Made by a program: the position numbers and the translations under genes. From contig CANMDE010000004.1 in the NCBI GenBank assembly GCA_947496535.1, positions 62,001-126,000 on the forward strand: a stretch of DNA of 64,000 bases, given 5' to 3'. A model generated the notes under the pieces. It saw only the letters and a list, made by a program, of their open reading frames with translations, was not told where the DNA came from and searched no databases. The first letter of the stretch is position 1. Every line of letters starts with the position of its first letter. Of this stretch, positions 17,610 through 26,587 are shown in pieces. The DNA comes from an uncultured Paracoccaceae bacterium (lineage in GTDB: Bacteria > Pseudomonadota > Alphaproteobacteria > Rhodobacterales > Rhodobacteraceae).

Positions 17610-18239
17610 ATGCAAAGAAACAAATTTTTAAACGGCCCCGCCACTCGCATACTTGAAACGATCGGGAACAAGCTCTGGGGCTTTAGGCCAAATCTTATGG
17701 CGCATTTCGTGGAACAGAACGGGCCCGTAAGCGCGGTAAGTTGGTTCGCCAGCAATATGCCCAAATATGAAAAGACGCTCAAAAACTGGGGACCAATACG
17801 GACACACTTGCTGGCCTCCGCCGTTTCGCTGCTAAATGCCTGTCGTTACTGCAGTGTTGGGCATATCGAAGCGCTACAGCTGCACTACTTCAAGCAATAC
17901 GACAAACTGTTTCCACTCAGCACCGAGCAGATGCTTGCCCTACACGAGAGATCGCCAAGTGAATTGATCAATCAGCTCTTAGCAGCGCTGCGTATTGCGG
18001 ATCTCCCAGATGAGGTCGATCCCCTTGAACGGCTGTTCGTTCTCTATCGCAATCCAGCTATGGCCGCAGGTGAGGATGATAACATCTACCTGCATCTGAT
18101 TGATATGTTTGCCAAACTTAACTCCTGCGGTATCACGGCGGATGCCGAACTTGATCAGATACATGACCCAATCAATCTGGAAACCGACCTGATTTCAAGA
18201 TATCGCGCAGCGCGGGATACCTCTTCAATTACCGCCTAA
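17610..18239 (+). CDS. AhpD-like (carboxymuconolactone decarboxylase fold) protein
   Basis: 209 residues from ATG 17610; the frame is open back to 17466 but the upstream part looks non-coding. Mainly helical. The motif LLNACRYCSVGH (~residues 72-84) has the C-x-x-C followed by His spacing of AhpD/CMD-fold peroxidase-like proteins, where the Cys pair and His do thiol redox chemistry. Its partner and substrate are unknown, and no peroxiredoxin is adjacent. A larger protein at 46478-47779 carries the same kind of motif. Start assignment is uncertain because no strong ribosome binding site is seen. Confidence 0.7.
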   Translation: MQRNKFLNGPATRILETIGNKLWGFRPNLMAHFVEQNGPVSAVSWFASNMPKYEKTLKNWGPIRTHLLASAVSLLNACRYCSVGHIEALQLHYFKQYDKLFPLSTEQMLALHERSPSELINQLLAALRIADLPDEVDPLERLFVLYRNPAMAAGEDDNIYLHLIDMFAKLNSCGITADAELDQIHDPINLETDLISRYRAARDTSSITA

Positions 18240-18369
18240 CTCACCCCGTTTTCTGTGATGCAATAGTCTCAGGGACCGGCCGTTCCTCGCCATGTTCAGC
18301 CTGCTCGCGGCGGAACTCGTGCTGATCTGCGTTGAAAGTCTACATAGCAACAAAGAAGGAGCAGAAAAA

Positions 18370-18738
18370 ATGCGCTATATCATCATTATGGCAATCGGTG
18401 TCGCATCGGTTCTGACGGCACCCGTAGCAAGTGCCGCGCCGCGACAAGTACAGGTTTGTGAGGTCGGTCCTGGCAATCGGGCAGTCCCTTGTGCAGAAAC
18501 CCCTTCCCGCGCGGCCGCCGTCCAACAGCAGCCAGCTGCTCCGGCACCAGCCCCGACCCCCGCGCCAGCCTTCAATCGCGGTGATCGGATTTCGGGTTTC
18601 ACCGTCATTTCCCATCCAGAGCGTCACAATCTTACACGTTATGATCGATATGTGCAGCGTGACGGTCATGTATATGCAGTGGATGATGCAGGCGCAGTGA
18701 TCGCTATGATCGGCCTGGCAGCAGTGCTTTTAAACTAG
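18370..18738 (+). CDS. Small secreted protein with Pro/Ala linker
   Basis: 122 residues from ATG 18370, with a strong AGAAGGAG site; the upstream in-frame ATG at 18292 has none. Signal peptide MRYIIIMAIGVASVLTAPVASA, then a segment with two Cys (QVCEVGPGNRAVPC) and a linker rich in Pro/Ala/Gln (~residues 45-65). A C-terminal ~50-residue part follows (GDRISGFTVISHPERHNL..YVQRDGHVYAVDDAGAVIAMIG). That last part faintly recalls the RcnB-type periplasmic domain, but the similarity is too weak to name it. Single gene, sharing a bidirectional terminator with tig. Confidence 0.75.
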   Translation: MRYIIIMAIGVASVLTAPVASAAPRQVQVCEVGPGNRAVPCAETPSRAAAVQQQPAAPAPAPTPAPAFNRGDRISGFTVISHPERHNLTRYDRYVQRDGHVYAVDDAGAVIAMIGLAAVLLN

Positions 18739-18772
18739 CAACCGGCGATTTCGCCGACATCAATGACCAAAC

Positions 18773-18804
18773 AAAAAAGGGCATCCAAACGGATGCCCTT
18801 TTCT
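18773..18804. terminator. Bidirectional terminator between the secreted protein gene and tig
   Basis: 10-11 bp perfect stem AAGGGCATCC/GGATGCCCTT with a 4-base loop, flanked by A6 on the left and T4 on the right, so it can serve both converging genes. Confidence 0.88.
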
Positions 18805-18822
18805 AAAACGTAAGAGACGTAT

Positions 18823-20154
18823 TTATTCGTCTTCGAGCTTCTCGACAGCCTTTTCAAGATCATCCTTGCTGACCTCTTTTTCCTTAACGGCAGCCTGTTC
18901 GAAGACGTGATCAACCACTTTGTCTTCGAACATCGGCGCCTGAAGCTGCTGGCGGAACTGTGCGTTCTGCTGGACGAATTCAAAGAACTGACGCTCCTGA
19001 CCCGGATACTGACGCGCCTGATTCATTATGGCCTGCGTCATTTCCTGATCGGTCACTTTAACCTCGGCCTTCTGACCGATCTCGGCAAGCAACAGACCCA
19101 GCTTCACGCGACGCTCAGCCAATTTGACATGCTCGTCAGTCGGCTTGATTTCAGGGTGATCATGCCCCTCGACATCGGGATTTTCCTCATGCCACAACTG
19201 GTGCGCAATCTGGCCAGCCTCGGCATCGACCAGCGATTTCGGCAAATCAAAGCTGACCGTATCGTCCAGCTTGTCCAAGAGCGCCCGCTTGGCAACAGCA
19301 CGCGATGCGCCAGAGTATTCAGCCTCCAGCCGGTCCTTGATTTGCGTTTTGAGCGCCTCAAGGTCGTCCGCACCAAATTTCACGGCCAGTTCATCATCGA
19401 TCTTGGGCTTCTTGGGGGCCTTGACCTCTTTGATCGTGCAGGTGAACACGGCCTTCTTACCGGCCAGGTTTTCGGCCTGATAATCCTCAGGGAAGGTCAC
19501 TTCTACATCTTTTTCGTCGCCTGCTTTCACTTTCAGCAACCCGTCTTCGAACCCGGGAATGAAAGAATTTGAACCCAAAACCAGCGGGTAGTCCTCTGCA
19601 GCACCACCTTCAAATGCTTCGCCATCGACCTTGCCGACGAAATCCAGCACAACCTGATCGTCTTTCTTCGCCTGGGTCTTTTTCGGCTCATAGCTGACAG
19701 CCTGCGGCGACTCAGCCAGATTATCCAACGCCTCTTTCACCGCGCCATCGTCCGCCTTGACGACCATCCGCTCCAATTTGATCTTGGAAAGATCCACGTC
19801 CCCGATTTCGGGCAGCTTTTCATAAGAGACATCGACATTCACGTCGTCGCCTTCTTTCCAATCCTCGTTGGACATCTTCATTTCGGGCTGGGCCGCCGGA
19901 CGATCACCGGTTTCTTCCAGATGCTTGGACATCGCACCGTCGATCGCTTCCTGCATGCTTTCGCCAATCAGGCGCTGACCGAACTGCTTGCGCAAAAGGG
20001 CCATAGGCACCTTGCCCTTCCGAAAGCCCTTCATTTCCACGTCAGGCTGCGCTTCTTTCAGCTTTTCTTCGACTTTCGCGTCAAGTTCCGCCGCTGTCAC
20101 GGTGATCGCATACCCGCGCTTGAGGCCTTCGTTCAGGGTCTCAGTGACCTGCAT
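18823..20154 (-). CDS. tig: Trigger factor
   Basis: 443 residues. Ribosome-bound chaperone and peptidyl-prolyl isomerase acting on nascent chains. The ribosome-binding domain has the tail motif [17 protein letters not shown] (~residues 43-59). The FKBP-like domain lies at ~150-240 ([29 protein letters not shown]), followed by the long helical C-terminal arms. The start codon lies 23 bases after the end of tRNA-Leu on the same strand, so the two are probably cotranscribed. Confidence 0.97.
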   Translation of the reverse strand: MQVTETLNEGLKRGYAITVTAAELDAKVEEKLKEAQPDVEMKGFRKGKVPMALLRKQFGQRLIGESMQEAIDGAMSKHLEETGDRPAAQPEMKMSNEDWKEGDDVNVDVSYEKLPEIGDVDLSKIKLERMVVKADDGAVKEALDNLAESPQAVSYEPKKTQAKKDDQVVLDFVGKVDGEAFEGGAAEDYPLVLGSNSFIPGFEDGLLKVKAGDEKDVEVTFPEDYQAENLAGKKAVFTCTIKEVKAPKKPKIDDELAVKFGADDLEALKTQIKDRLEAEYSGASRAVAKRALLDKLDDTVSFDLPKSLVDAEAGQIAHQLWHEENPDVEGHDHPEIKPTDEHVKLAERRVKLGLLLAEIGQKAEVKVTDQEMTQAIMNQARQYPGQERQFFEFVQQNAQFRQQLQAPMFEDKVVDHVFEQAAVKEKEVSKDDLEKAVEKLEDE

Positions 20155-20177
20155 GTGTTGTCCTTCTTATCTGTTTT

Positions 20178-20262
20178 TGGTGCGGGTGAAGGGACTTGAA
20201 CCCCCACGCCTTGCGGCGCCAGAACCTAAATCTGGTGCGTCTACCAATTCCGCCACACCCGC
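20178..20262 (-). tRNA. tRNA-Leu (anticodon TAG), CCA encoded
   Basis: 85 nt on the minus strand. Acceptor stem GCGGGTG pairs with CACCCGC and discriminator A and CCA are encoded. D-arm GGCGGAATTGGTAGACGC, anticodon stem CCAGA/TCTGG around loop TTTAGGT (anticodon TAG). Class II long variable arm GCGCCGCAAGGCGT and the T-arm GGGTTCAAGTCCC. Decodes CUA (and CUN by wobble). Lies directly upstream of tig on the same strand. Confidence 0.97.
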
Positions 20263-20443
20263 ATGATCAAAAAGGGGCAAACGTTGGTCTGCCCCGAGGT
20301 TGCGCGCCTTCTAGCAAAGCTCTGCACGGGATGCGAGCAGAAAATTACCTGTGAAAATTCATACAAAAAGCAACGTAACGGCGCGTTTTTGACACGTTTG
20401 GATGGGAATTGTTTCGCGTCGCTCCACAATGAGGACAAGATCA

Positions 20444-20905
20444 ATGCCATCGCAGTTTCATTCAGTATTTCGCGCTAACCGCGCCCGCAAGGCCACGACC
20501 GGCCTGTGCGAAGGAACCATGGTCCTGACCCTGGACGGTGAGATTCCCGTGCAACATCTGGTCGAAGGCGACCGGATCGTCACCAATGACCGGACTGTCG
20601 TCCCTCTCAAGACACTTTCAGCGCAAGCCGCCATCGTTTTCCCGGTGATGGTCGAGGCCAGCTCGCTCGGGCACAAGCGCCCCAGCTATGATATGCTCCT
20701 GCCCCCATCAACCCGCGTCCGCATAAGCGATTGGCGGGCGAGTGCCATGTTCGGCACCCCCACGGCTGACGTTCCAATACGCAAGCTGATCGACCGCAAC
20801 CATGTGTCACGGATCGGGAAGATGGCGACCAACATCTACCACCTTGGCTTTGACGACCCGCAGGTCATCTTTGCGGATGGGTTAGAGGTATTGGCAGCGG
20901 CCTAA
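20444..20905 (+). CDS. Hint (hedgehog/intein-type) domain protein
   Basis: 153 residues from ATG 20444 (GAGG upstream). Starts with a short basic region, then GLCEGTMVLTLDGEIPVQHLVEGDRIVTNDR, the N-terminal block of Hint domains (Cys, then ‘T..G..PV..L..GD.V.T’). Downstream strands include SSLGHKRPSYDMLLPPSTRVRISDW, resembling the conserved ‘HP..L.SP.HRV’ block but with PPSTRV in place of the usual S-x-H. Hint_2-type proteins are abundant in Rhodobacterales, often in secreted or RTX contexts; stand-alone ones have unknown roles. Here the autocatalytic His block looks degenerate, so splicing activity is doubtful. Its stop overlaps the convergent nnrDE stop (CTAA). Confidence 0.75.
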   Translation: MPSQFHSVFRANRARKATTGLCEGTMVLTLDGEIPVQHLVEGDRIVTNDRTVVPLKTLSAQAAIVFPVMVEASSLGHKRPSYDMLLPPSTRVRISDWRASAMFGTPTADVPIRKLIDRNHVSRIGKMATNIYHLGFDDPQVIFADGLEVLAAA

Positions 20906-22644
20906 ACATCCAACGCCCGAAGCACTTTCGGCAGTTCTTCCGGCAAATCCTCCGCAATCAGCCCGGGCCCAAAGCCAAGGGCACATTCAGTGTGCAGCCA
21001 TGCGCCGGTTTCGGCGGCTGTCATGGGTGCAAACCCACGCGCCAGCAGACCGGTAATGAAGCCCGCCAAAACGTCGCCAGAACCAGCAGTGGCCAGCCAT
21101 GGTGCAGCGCGCTCATAGACAGAAGCACTGATGCTGCACCGCCCTGATGGGTCAGCGATGACGGTATCAGGCCCTTTAAACAGCACAACACACCCTGCCC
21201 GCTTTGCAGCCTCGCGCGTCGCATCGACCTTGGAATAGGCGGGGCCTTTGGTGGCAGGCGCGTTCAATTTTTCGGCGATATCAGGGAATAGCCGTGCAAA
21301 TTCCCCTGCATGTGGCGTGAGAATACATCTTCCATGAAGTTTCGCGAAAAGACCTTCGTCTTGCGCCAATAACGTCAGCGCATCTGCATCCAAAACCGCA
21401 GGGCGGGGTTCCTCTCCACCATCCAACGCCGCCCCAAGTAACGCCGTCTCGCGCGTGCCAGTTCCCAAACCCGGCCCAAGGCAAAGCGCATTGATGCGTT
21501 TGTCCTCAAGCGCAGCGTTCAACATATCGGCGTCTTTCAAAGACCGCAGCATGATCGCGTTCAGCTGGGCCGCGTTTTCGACAAGGGCGGCGGGCGGACA
21601 ACCGACGGTGACCGCCCCCACCCCGATCCGCAACGCACCCCGGGCAGCAAGGCGGGCAGCGCCCCCTTTGCCAACACCTCCCGATAGTATGAGGGCATGG
21701 CCGTGGGAATACTTGTGGCCGAAACGCTTGAGCAGCATTGGATTTTGCGCGGAGAAATCACTCAAAGAAAACACTATGTGTTGCCTCAATGCAGACCCGC
21801 TTCTCGACACTTGATGCAACTGTGCCAAAACTGCGCGATTGCGGCTGAGCGTTCTGTCCAATCCGATATCAACCACCGCAAAGGCATGACCGAAGCCAGC
21901 TCCGTCAGACAAATAATGACCTCTCTTGGCACGATGAAAAGCAATTGTAAGGTGTGGAAAAATGGCCATTCCAGCAGACTGTCCAAGAATGCGGCCACTA
22001 TCTGCACACAGCCCAGACGCAATATCGACGGCAACCACATGAGGCGGTCGGGCATAGTAGGTATCATCCGCCTGCCCCCCCAACTGACATTCCTCCAGCA
22101 ACCTGTCCAAGTCGGTGATCGGCCGCGTCAACCCAGTACCAAAAATGGCATCTATAATTAGCGCGGGTCCAGGATCGCCCTGGGTTACCCTAGTGGATTT
22201 CTCGGCAACCGCGATCTGCGCAGTCGATGGGTGCGGCATATCAAGCAAATATACTTCCCCCAACTCCCCCCACCGCTCACAATTCACCTTAGCATCCGGC
22301 GGCAACTTCTCTGGATCGCCGTAAAGAAAAACCTCCACCTCCCACCCACGCTCTTTCAAGAGCCGGGCAACAACAAACCCATCACCCCCATTATTCCCTG
22401 GCCCACACAGCACCACGGCGCGATGTCTGCTCCGTTCTTCATCTTGGCCCGAAAACTCCGGGGGTCCGGGGGCTGGCCCCTGGTCGGGAACCTCAACAGG
22501 CGCCAACTCCGGCCATTCCGCAAAAATCGCGTCTACAACGCCCTGTCCGGCGCGTTCCATCAACTCCAGCCCCGTGACCTCGCCAGAGGCAATCGCGGCC
22601 TGTTCGATGGCGCGCATTTGGGCAGCGGTAAGCAGTTCGGTCAT
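20902..22644 (-). CDS. nnrDE: Bifunctional NAD(P)HX epimerase/dehydratase (NnrDE)
   Basis: 580 residues. Repairs hydrated NAD(P)H: the N-terminal epimerase (~1-230; LTAAQMRAIEQAAI, ELMERAG, GPGNNGGDGFVVARLL, VDIASGL) interconverts the epimers. The C-terminal ADP-dependent dehydratase (~290-580; GHALILSGGVGKGGAARLAARGALR, LTPHAGEFARLF, ATAGSGDVLAGFITGLLARG) restores the cofactor. Residues ~52-72 of the epimerase, just before the conserved VVLCGPGNNGGDG strand, are an extra Pro/Gly- and charge-rich segment encoded by a repeat-like sequence (separate entry). Stop overlaps the Hint gene stop. Confidence 0.95.
   Translation of the reverse strand: MTELLTAAQMRAIEQAAIASGEVTGLELMERAGQGVVDAIFAEWPELAPVEVPDQGPAPGPPEFSGQDEERSRHRAVVLCGPGNNGGDGFVVARLLKERGWEVEVFLYGDPEKLPPDAKVNCERWGELGEVYLLDMPHPSTAQIAVAEKSTRVTQGDPGPALIIDAIFGTGLTRPITDLDRLLEECQLGGQADDTYYARPPHVVAVDIASGLCADSGRILGQSAGMAIFPHLTIAFHRAKRGHYLSDGAGFGHAFAVVDIGLDRTLSRNRAVLAQLHQVSRSGSALRQHIVFSLSDFSAQNPMLLKRFGHKYSHGHALILSGGVGKGGAARLAARGALRIGVGAVTVGCPPAALVENAAQLNAIMLRSLKDADMLNAALEDKRINALCLGPGLGTGTRETALLGAALDGGEEPRPAVLDADALTLLAQDEGLFAKLHGRCILTPHAGEFARLFPDIAEKLNAPATKGPAYSKVDATREAAKRAGCVVLFKGPDTVIADPSGRCSISASVYERAAPWLATAGSGDVLAGFITGLLARGFAPMTAAETGAWLHTECALGFGPGLIAEDLPEELPKVLRALDV
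22433..22489 (-). repeat. Repeat-like element inside nnrE, read through in frame
   Basis: On the minus strand the segment reads GGGGCCAGCCCCCGGACCCC and then CGGAGTTTTCGGGCCAAGATGAAG. It has the palindromic CCCCGG core, a following GAGT-T-rich step and a GGCCAAGATGAAG tail of a short repeat that I recall as very common between genes in Rhodobacteraceae genomes (from memory, not searched). Here it lies within the coding frame and encodes about 20 residues (DQGPAPGPPEFSGQDEERS) at a point where NnrE proteins normally have only a short loop. Confidence 0.55.
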
Positions 22645-22799
22645 GCTTTCAGCACCTTAAGTTTTTATTTCGCCCATATTTCGGTCGAATTGCATAAAAA
22701 TTGTGCGCAACATATAGTTTGCATTGATGCATCCGTCGCCAAGTCGCGCCGCGAATTGTCCCCGTGGTGTAGACATGTTTTTTCCACCTGTGACTATGA

Positions 22800-23156
<357 letters not shown>

Positions 23157-23167
23157 TCATACTTCGC

Positions 23168-23229
23168 CCCGAACCAGCTTCGGGACCAGCCCCACTTCGA
23201 AATTGACCGGGCTACACCCGGCAAGTGGG
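23168..23229 (+). promoter_or_regulatory. Paired hairpins between glnB and glnA
   Basis: First hairpin CCCGAA/TTCGGG (23168-23173 with 23179-23184). The second is nested: CCCACTT/AAGTGGG (23191-23197 with 23223-23229) enclosing CCGGG/CCCGG (23207-23211 with 23217-23221). No T-tract follows, so these are not classical terminators. They may mark an mRNA processing or stability site that sets different glnB and glnA levels, which is inference. Confidence 0.45.
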
Positions 23230-23267
23230 CCAAACCAACAAAGTTCTGCTTAAGAAAGGTAACTTCC

Positions 23268-24674
23268 ATGGACAACAAAGCCGTTCTAAAACTGATCAAG
23301 GATGAAGAGGCCGACTACGTCGATATCCGCTTCACCGATCCGCGCGGCAAACTGCAGCACGTCACCGTCGTGGCTGATCTGGTTGATGAAGACTTCCTCG
23401 AAGAAGGTTTCATGTTTGATGGCTCGTCCATTGCCGGCTGGAAATCGATCGATCAGTCCGACATGAAGCTGATGCCACAGGCCGAAAGCGCCTATGTCGA
23501 TCCCTTCTATGCCGAAAAGACAGTCTGCATTCACTGTAACATTGTCGAACCCGACACTGGTGAAGCTTACGCTCGCGATCCACGCGGAACGGCAGTAAAG
23601 GCCGAAGCCTACCTGAAATCTTCCGGCATCGGCGACACCGCTTATTTTGGGCCAGAAGCTGAATTCTTCATTTTCGATGATGTCCGTTTCCAGGTCTCCA
23701 TGAACAAAGTGTCCTACGAAGTCGACGCCATCGACGGCGCGTGGAACACAGACACCGAATACGAGATGGGCAACATGGGCCACCGTCCCGGCGTCAAAGG
23801 CGGCTACTTCCCCGTCGGTCCGGTTGACGATGCGCAGGACATGCGCGGCGAAATGCTAACCACCATGAAAAACATGGGCATGAAAGTCGACAAGCACCAC
23901 CACGAAGTTGCGTCTTGCCAACACGAGCTCGGCCTGATCTTTGGCTCGCTGACCCATCAGGCGGATGAGCTGCAAAAGTACAAATATGTGATCCACAACG
24001 TGGCACAGGCTTACGGCAAATCAGCGACATTCATGCCAAAGCCCATCGCAGGCGACAACGGCACCGGTATGCACGTGAACATGTCGGTCTGGAAAGACGG
24101 CAAGCCGCTCTTTGCTGGTGACAAATACGCTGATCTGTCTCAGGAAGCGCTCTACTTCATCGGTGGTATCCTCAAGCACGCCAAGGCGCTGAACGCGATC
24201 ACCAACCCATCGACAAACAGCTACAAGCGCCTGATCCCGGGTTTTGAAGCGCCCGTTCTGCGTGCCTACTCTGCCCGTAATCGCTCGGGCTGTGTTCGTA
24301 TCCCATGGGCAGAAAGCCCCAAGGCGAAACGTGTCGAGGCCCGCTTCCCCGATCCGGCTGCCAACCCATATCTGTGCTTCTCTGCGCTGCTGATGGCTGG
24401 CCTTGACGGCATCAAGAACAAGATCGATCCAGGCGCGTCTTCGGACAAAGACCTTTATGATCTGCCACCAGAAGAGCTGGCCGAAATCCCAACGGTCTGT
24501 GGTTCCTTGCGTGAAGCACTCGAAGCGCTGGAAGCCGACCATGAATTCCTGCTCCAGGGTGACGTATTCACCAAGGACCAGCTGGAAGGCTACATGGAGC
24601 TGAAATGGGAAGAAGTATACGCTTACGAGCACACACCGCACCCAATGGAATACAAGCTTTACTACAGCTGCTAA
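23268..24674 (+). CDS. glnA: Glutamine synthetase type I
   Basis: 468 residues. ATP-dependent amination of glutamate, the main ammonia assimilation step; forms a dodecamer. [18 protein letters not shown] near residue 47, the metal-site [43 protein letters not shown] and the adenylylation loop [13 protein letters not shown] with Tyr397 exactly at the E. coli position. So it is the adenylylation-controlled (GlnE/PII) form. The ribosome binding site AAGAAAGGTAA precedes the ATG; a strong terminator follows. Confidence 0.98.
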   Translation: MDNKAVLKLIKDEEADYVDIRFTDPRGKLQHVTVVADLVDEDFLEEGFMFDGSSIAGWKSIDQSDMKLMPQAESAYVDPFYAEKTVCIHCNIVEPDTGEAYARDPRGTAVKAEAYLKSSGIGDTAYFGPEAEFFIFDDVRFQVSMNKVSYEVDAIDGAWNTDTEYEMGNMGHRPGVKGGYFPVGPVDDAQDMRGEMLTTMKNMGMKVDKHHHEVASCQHELGLIFGSLTHQADELQKYKYVIHNVAQAYGKSATFMPKPIAGDNGTGMHVNMSVWKDGKPLFAGDKYADLSQEALYFIGGILKHAKALNAITNPSTNSYKRLIPGFEAPVLRAYSARNRSGCVRIPWAESPKAKRVEARFPDPAANPYLCFSALLMAGLDGIKNKIDPGASSDKDLYDLPPEELAEIPTVCGSLREALEALEADHEFLLQGDVFTKDQLEGYMELKWEEVYAYEHTPHPMEYKLYYSC

Positions 24675-24694
24675 GCAATTCCCAAGATAGAAAA

Positions 24695-24720
24695 GGGCGC
24701 CCCTCGCGGCGCCCTTTTTT
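24695..24720 (+). terminator. Terminator of glnBA
   Basis: Perfect 7-bp stem GGGCGCC/GGCGCCC with a 6-base loop and T6, 21 bases past the glnA stop. Confidence 0.9.
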
Positions 24721-24771
24721 GTGGCCTGATCCTGTCTCAATATCGCCTCAAAAGCACGGCAAATCGGCCCG

Positions 24772-25140
24772 ATGAAAACCTACCACCCACTCGATGTTCG
24801 CTACAAAGGCCCCTCAACGGCCTATCGCGGCAAGACTCCGCCGACCGCAAAGGCAACCTCGGTCACGCCAGCAACGCCGCCTGCCCCAACCATGCCGCGC
24901 GTGACGCGCAGCAAACAGTCGGACCCCAAACCGGCACCAGTCAAAAGAAAGCAACAGCGCCCCGCCCGCAAAGGTGCATTCGCGCGCGTCTGGGGTCTAT
25001 TTCGGGCGATCCGCAGGGTCGTTCGGGGTCTCCTGATCCTGCAATTTCTCCTCGCCGCCTTGGTGTACGCGTGGGTGGTCGGAAACACCCAATCATCTGA
25101 TATCTTCGAAGAGGTCGTCACGATACCCAACTCACGTTGA
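24772..25140 (+). CDS. Hypothetical basic single-helix membrane protein
   Basis: 122 residues. The N-terminal ~80 residues are basic and rich in Pro, Thr, Lys and Arg (low complexity, probably disordered). One hydrophobic helix follows at ~residues 83-104 (GLLILQFLLAALVYAWVV) and then a short tail. The positive-inside rule places the basic part in the cytoplasm. I do not recognise a family and no enzyme motif is visible. It stands alone after glnA with no clear ribosome binding site. Confidence 0.65.
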   Translation: MKTYHPLDVRYKGPSTAYRGKTPPTAKATSVTPATPPAPTMPRVTRSKQSDPKPAPVKRKQQRPARKGAFARVWGLFRAIRRVVRGLLILQFLLAALVYAWVVGNTQSSDIFEEVVTIPNSR

Positions 25141-25309
25141 CCGAAGGGTCAAGCAGACACTCACAGCCATCCTTTTCTGGGTTTGTTTCCGCAGCACCAT
25201 TGTCATTCTCTTAACCACATTGAAGCATCATCGACGCATCCGTTGTGCCGACAGACCATTTGTTCTAGGCTCACCACAACGTGAAAATGTCTGCTAAAGG
25301 GTAAAAGAC

Positions 25310-25630
25310 ATGAATAAGTATTGGGTACGGGCTGGTTTACTGTTCACCGTTGTTTTGGTTGCCGCTTGCGAGGGACGGACTGGCGATAGCAGTCAGCCTA
25401 TTGATGGCGGTCTTGACGGTGGTCCCCTGCAGGACGGTGTAGCCAACATCTGGGTTGATCCCGACGGCTGTCAGCACTGGTACATTGATGACGGTCTCGA
25501 AGGATACATGACGCCACGTCTCAACTATGATGGCACACCCCGTTGTGGCGGACGTGAAGACACCCGCCAAGCATTGATCAGCAAAGACGGCACCACAATC
25601 ATTACGGAACCCGAACCAATGCGGCGCTAA
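25310..25630 (+). CDS. Small lipoprotein of unknown function
   Basis: 106 residues. Signal peptide MNKYWVRAGLLFTVVLVAAC with lipobox VAAC, so a lipid-anchored envelope protein. The mature part is Gly/Asp-rich and then has VANIWVDPDGCQHWYIDDGLEGYM and RLNYDGTPRCGG, with two Cys that may pair. The ‘WVDPDGC.HW..DDG.EGYM’ block resembles a short domain seen in roseobacter envelope proteins, but I cannot name it. Preceded by an AAAGGGTAAAAGAC region; its stop overlaps the convergent stop of the next gene (CTAA). Confidence 0.8.
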   Translation: MNKYWVRAGLLFTVVLVAACEGRTGDSSQPIDGGLDGGPLQDGVANIWVDPDGCQHWYIDDGLEGYMTPRLNYDGTPRCGGREDTRQALISKDGTTIITEPEPMRR

Positions 25631-26496
25631 CGCGCAAGATGGATATGGGCCAATACGCCCAGATGATCTGACCCCAGCGGCGGGCGCGTTTCCGCGAATC
25701 CGCCGCCCGGGGCATAAATCTGATCCAGCAACAGTGGGATATGATGCAGGTAATAGGTCGGCCAAATCGGCCCTGCCAACTGCGTGCCTGTCTGGGCTTT
25801 CAAAGCAGCCACGCTTGATGCCCACGGAAAGATATTGAAATCGCCGCCCATCACGATCGGGCCGCTGACCGGCTCCAACAATCGCAGCGCAGATTGCAAC
25901 GCGTTTTCGTGATTATAGGGATAAGGCCAGGTCAAATGCACTGACGCCGCCCAAAATGGCTCCCCGTCCCTGTCAATCTCTGCCAACGCCATCGCCCGGC
26001 GCGATGAACACTGCGGATCGCCCACAAACGGATAAGCCGACAGAACAGCGATGCCACTCCACGCCGTCGGGCGACAACTGTGCTGATACGGGAACTGGGC
26101 AGCGAGGAGCGACAAAAGCTGCTCATTACGGTCTGACAATTCCTGCAAAAGAACAAGCTCAGCGCCACTGGCAACGATGTCTTCCGCCAAAGCCGGTATC
26201 TCGGCATTCGCAAACCACAGGTTTTTGCTATAAACCGCCACCTCCCCGCCATCGCGGCTGTCGAACCAGGGTGGCAACGTGGTCAGTATCGTTGCCACCG
26301 CAGCAATGCCCACGGCGCTCCGTAACAGTACCGGCAAGGCGAAAAACACCGAAATCAGGCAAAGCGCACCCAAGGGCAGACGCAACAGTGACATCGTGTC
26401 ACCTATGGGATGAAACCGCCCAAGAAAGCCCAACAAAATTACAGCACATGCGCCCCACAACAGCGCATAGAAAAGATAACGGCTAAATCGTAACAT
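25627..26496 (-). CDS. Membrane-anchored endonuclease/exonuclease/phosphatase family protein
   Basis: 289 residues. Three N-terminal hydrophobic helices (~1-90) anchor a periplasmic EEP domain (~90-289). EEP motifs in order: VAVYSKNLWFANAEIPAL, LVLLQELSDRNEQLL (metal-binding Glu), ASVHLTWPYPYNHENA, VMGGDFNIFPW and the C-terminal GSDHLGVLAHIHL (catalytic Asp-His). EEP enzymes of this layout cut phosphodiesters (DNA, lipids or nucleotides); the substrate cannot be told. Single gene between two convergent or divergent neighbours. Confidence 0.88.
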   Translation of the reverse strand: MLRFSRYLFYALLWGACAVILLGFLGRFHPIGDTMSLLRLPLGALCLISVFFALPVLLRSAVGIAAVATILTTLPPWFDSRDGGEVAVYSKNLWFANAEIPALAEDIVASGAELVLLQELSDRNEQLLSLLAAQFPYQHSCRPTAWSGIAVLSAYPFVGDPQCSSRRAMALAEIDRDGEPFWAASVHLTWPYPYNHENALQSALRLLEPVSGPIVMGGDFNIFPWASSVAALKAQTGTQLAGPIWPTYYLHHIPLLLDQIYAPGGGFAETRPPLGSDHLGVLAHIHLAR

Positions 26497-26587
26497 CTCT
26501 CACCTTGCTGCGACGGGGTCGCAAAAAACTTGTCTGCTCCAGCCCCCATCGTCATGTCTGCCCCAAGTTAGCAAAGGGGTCCACAAC

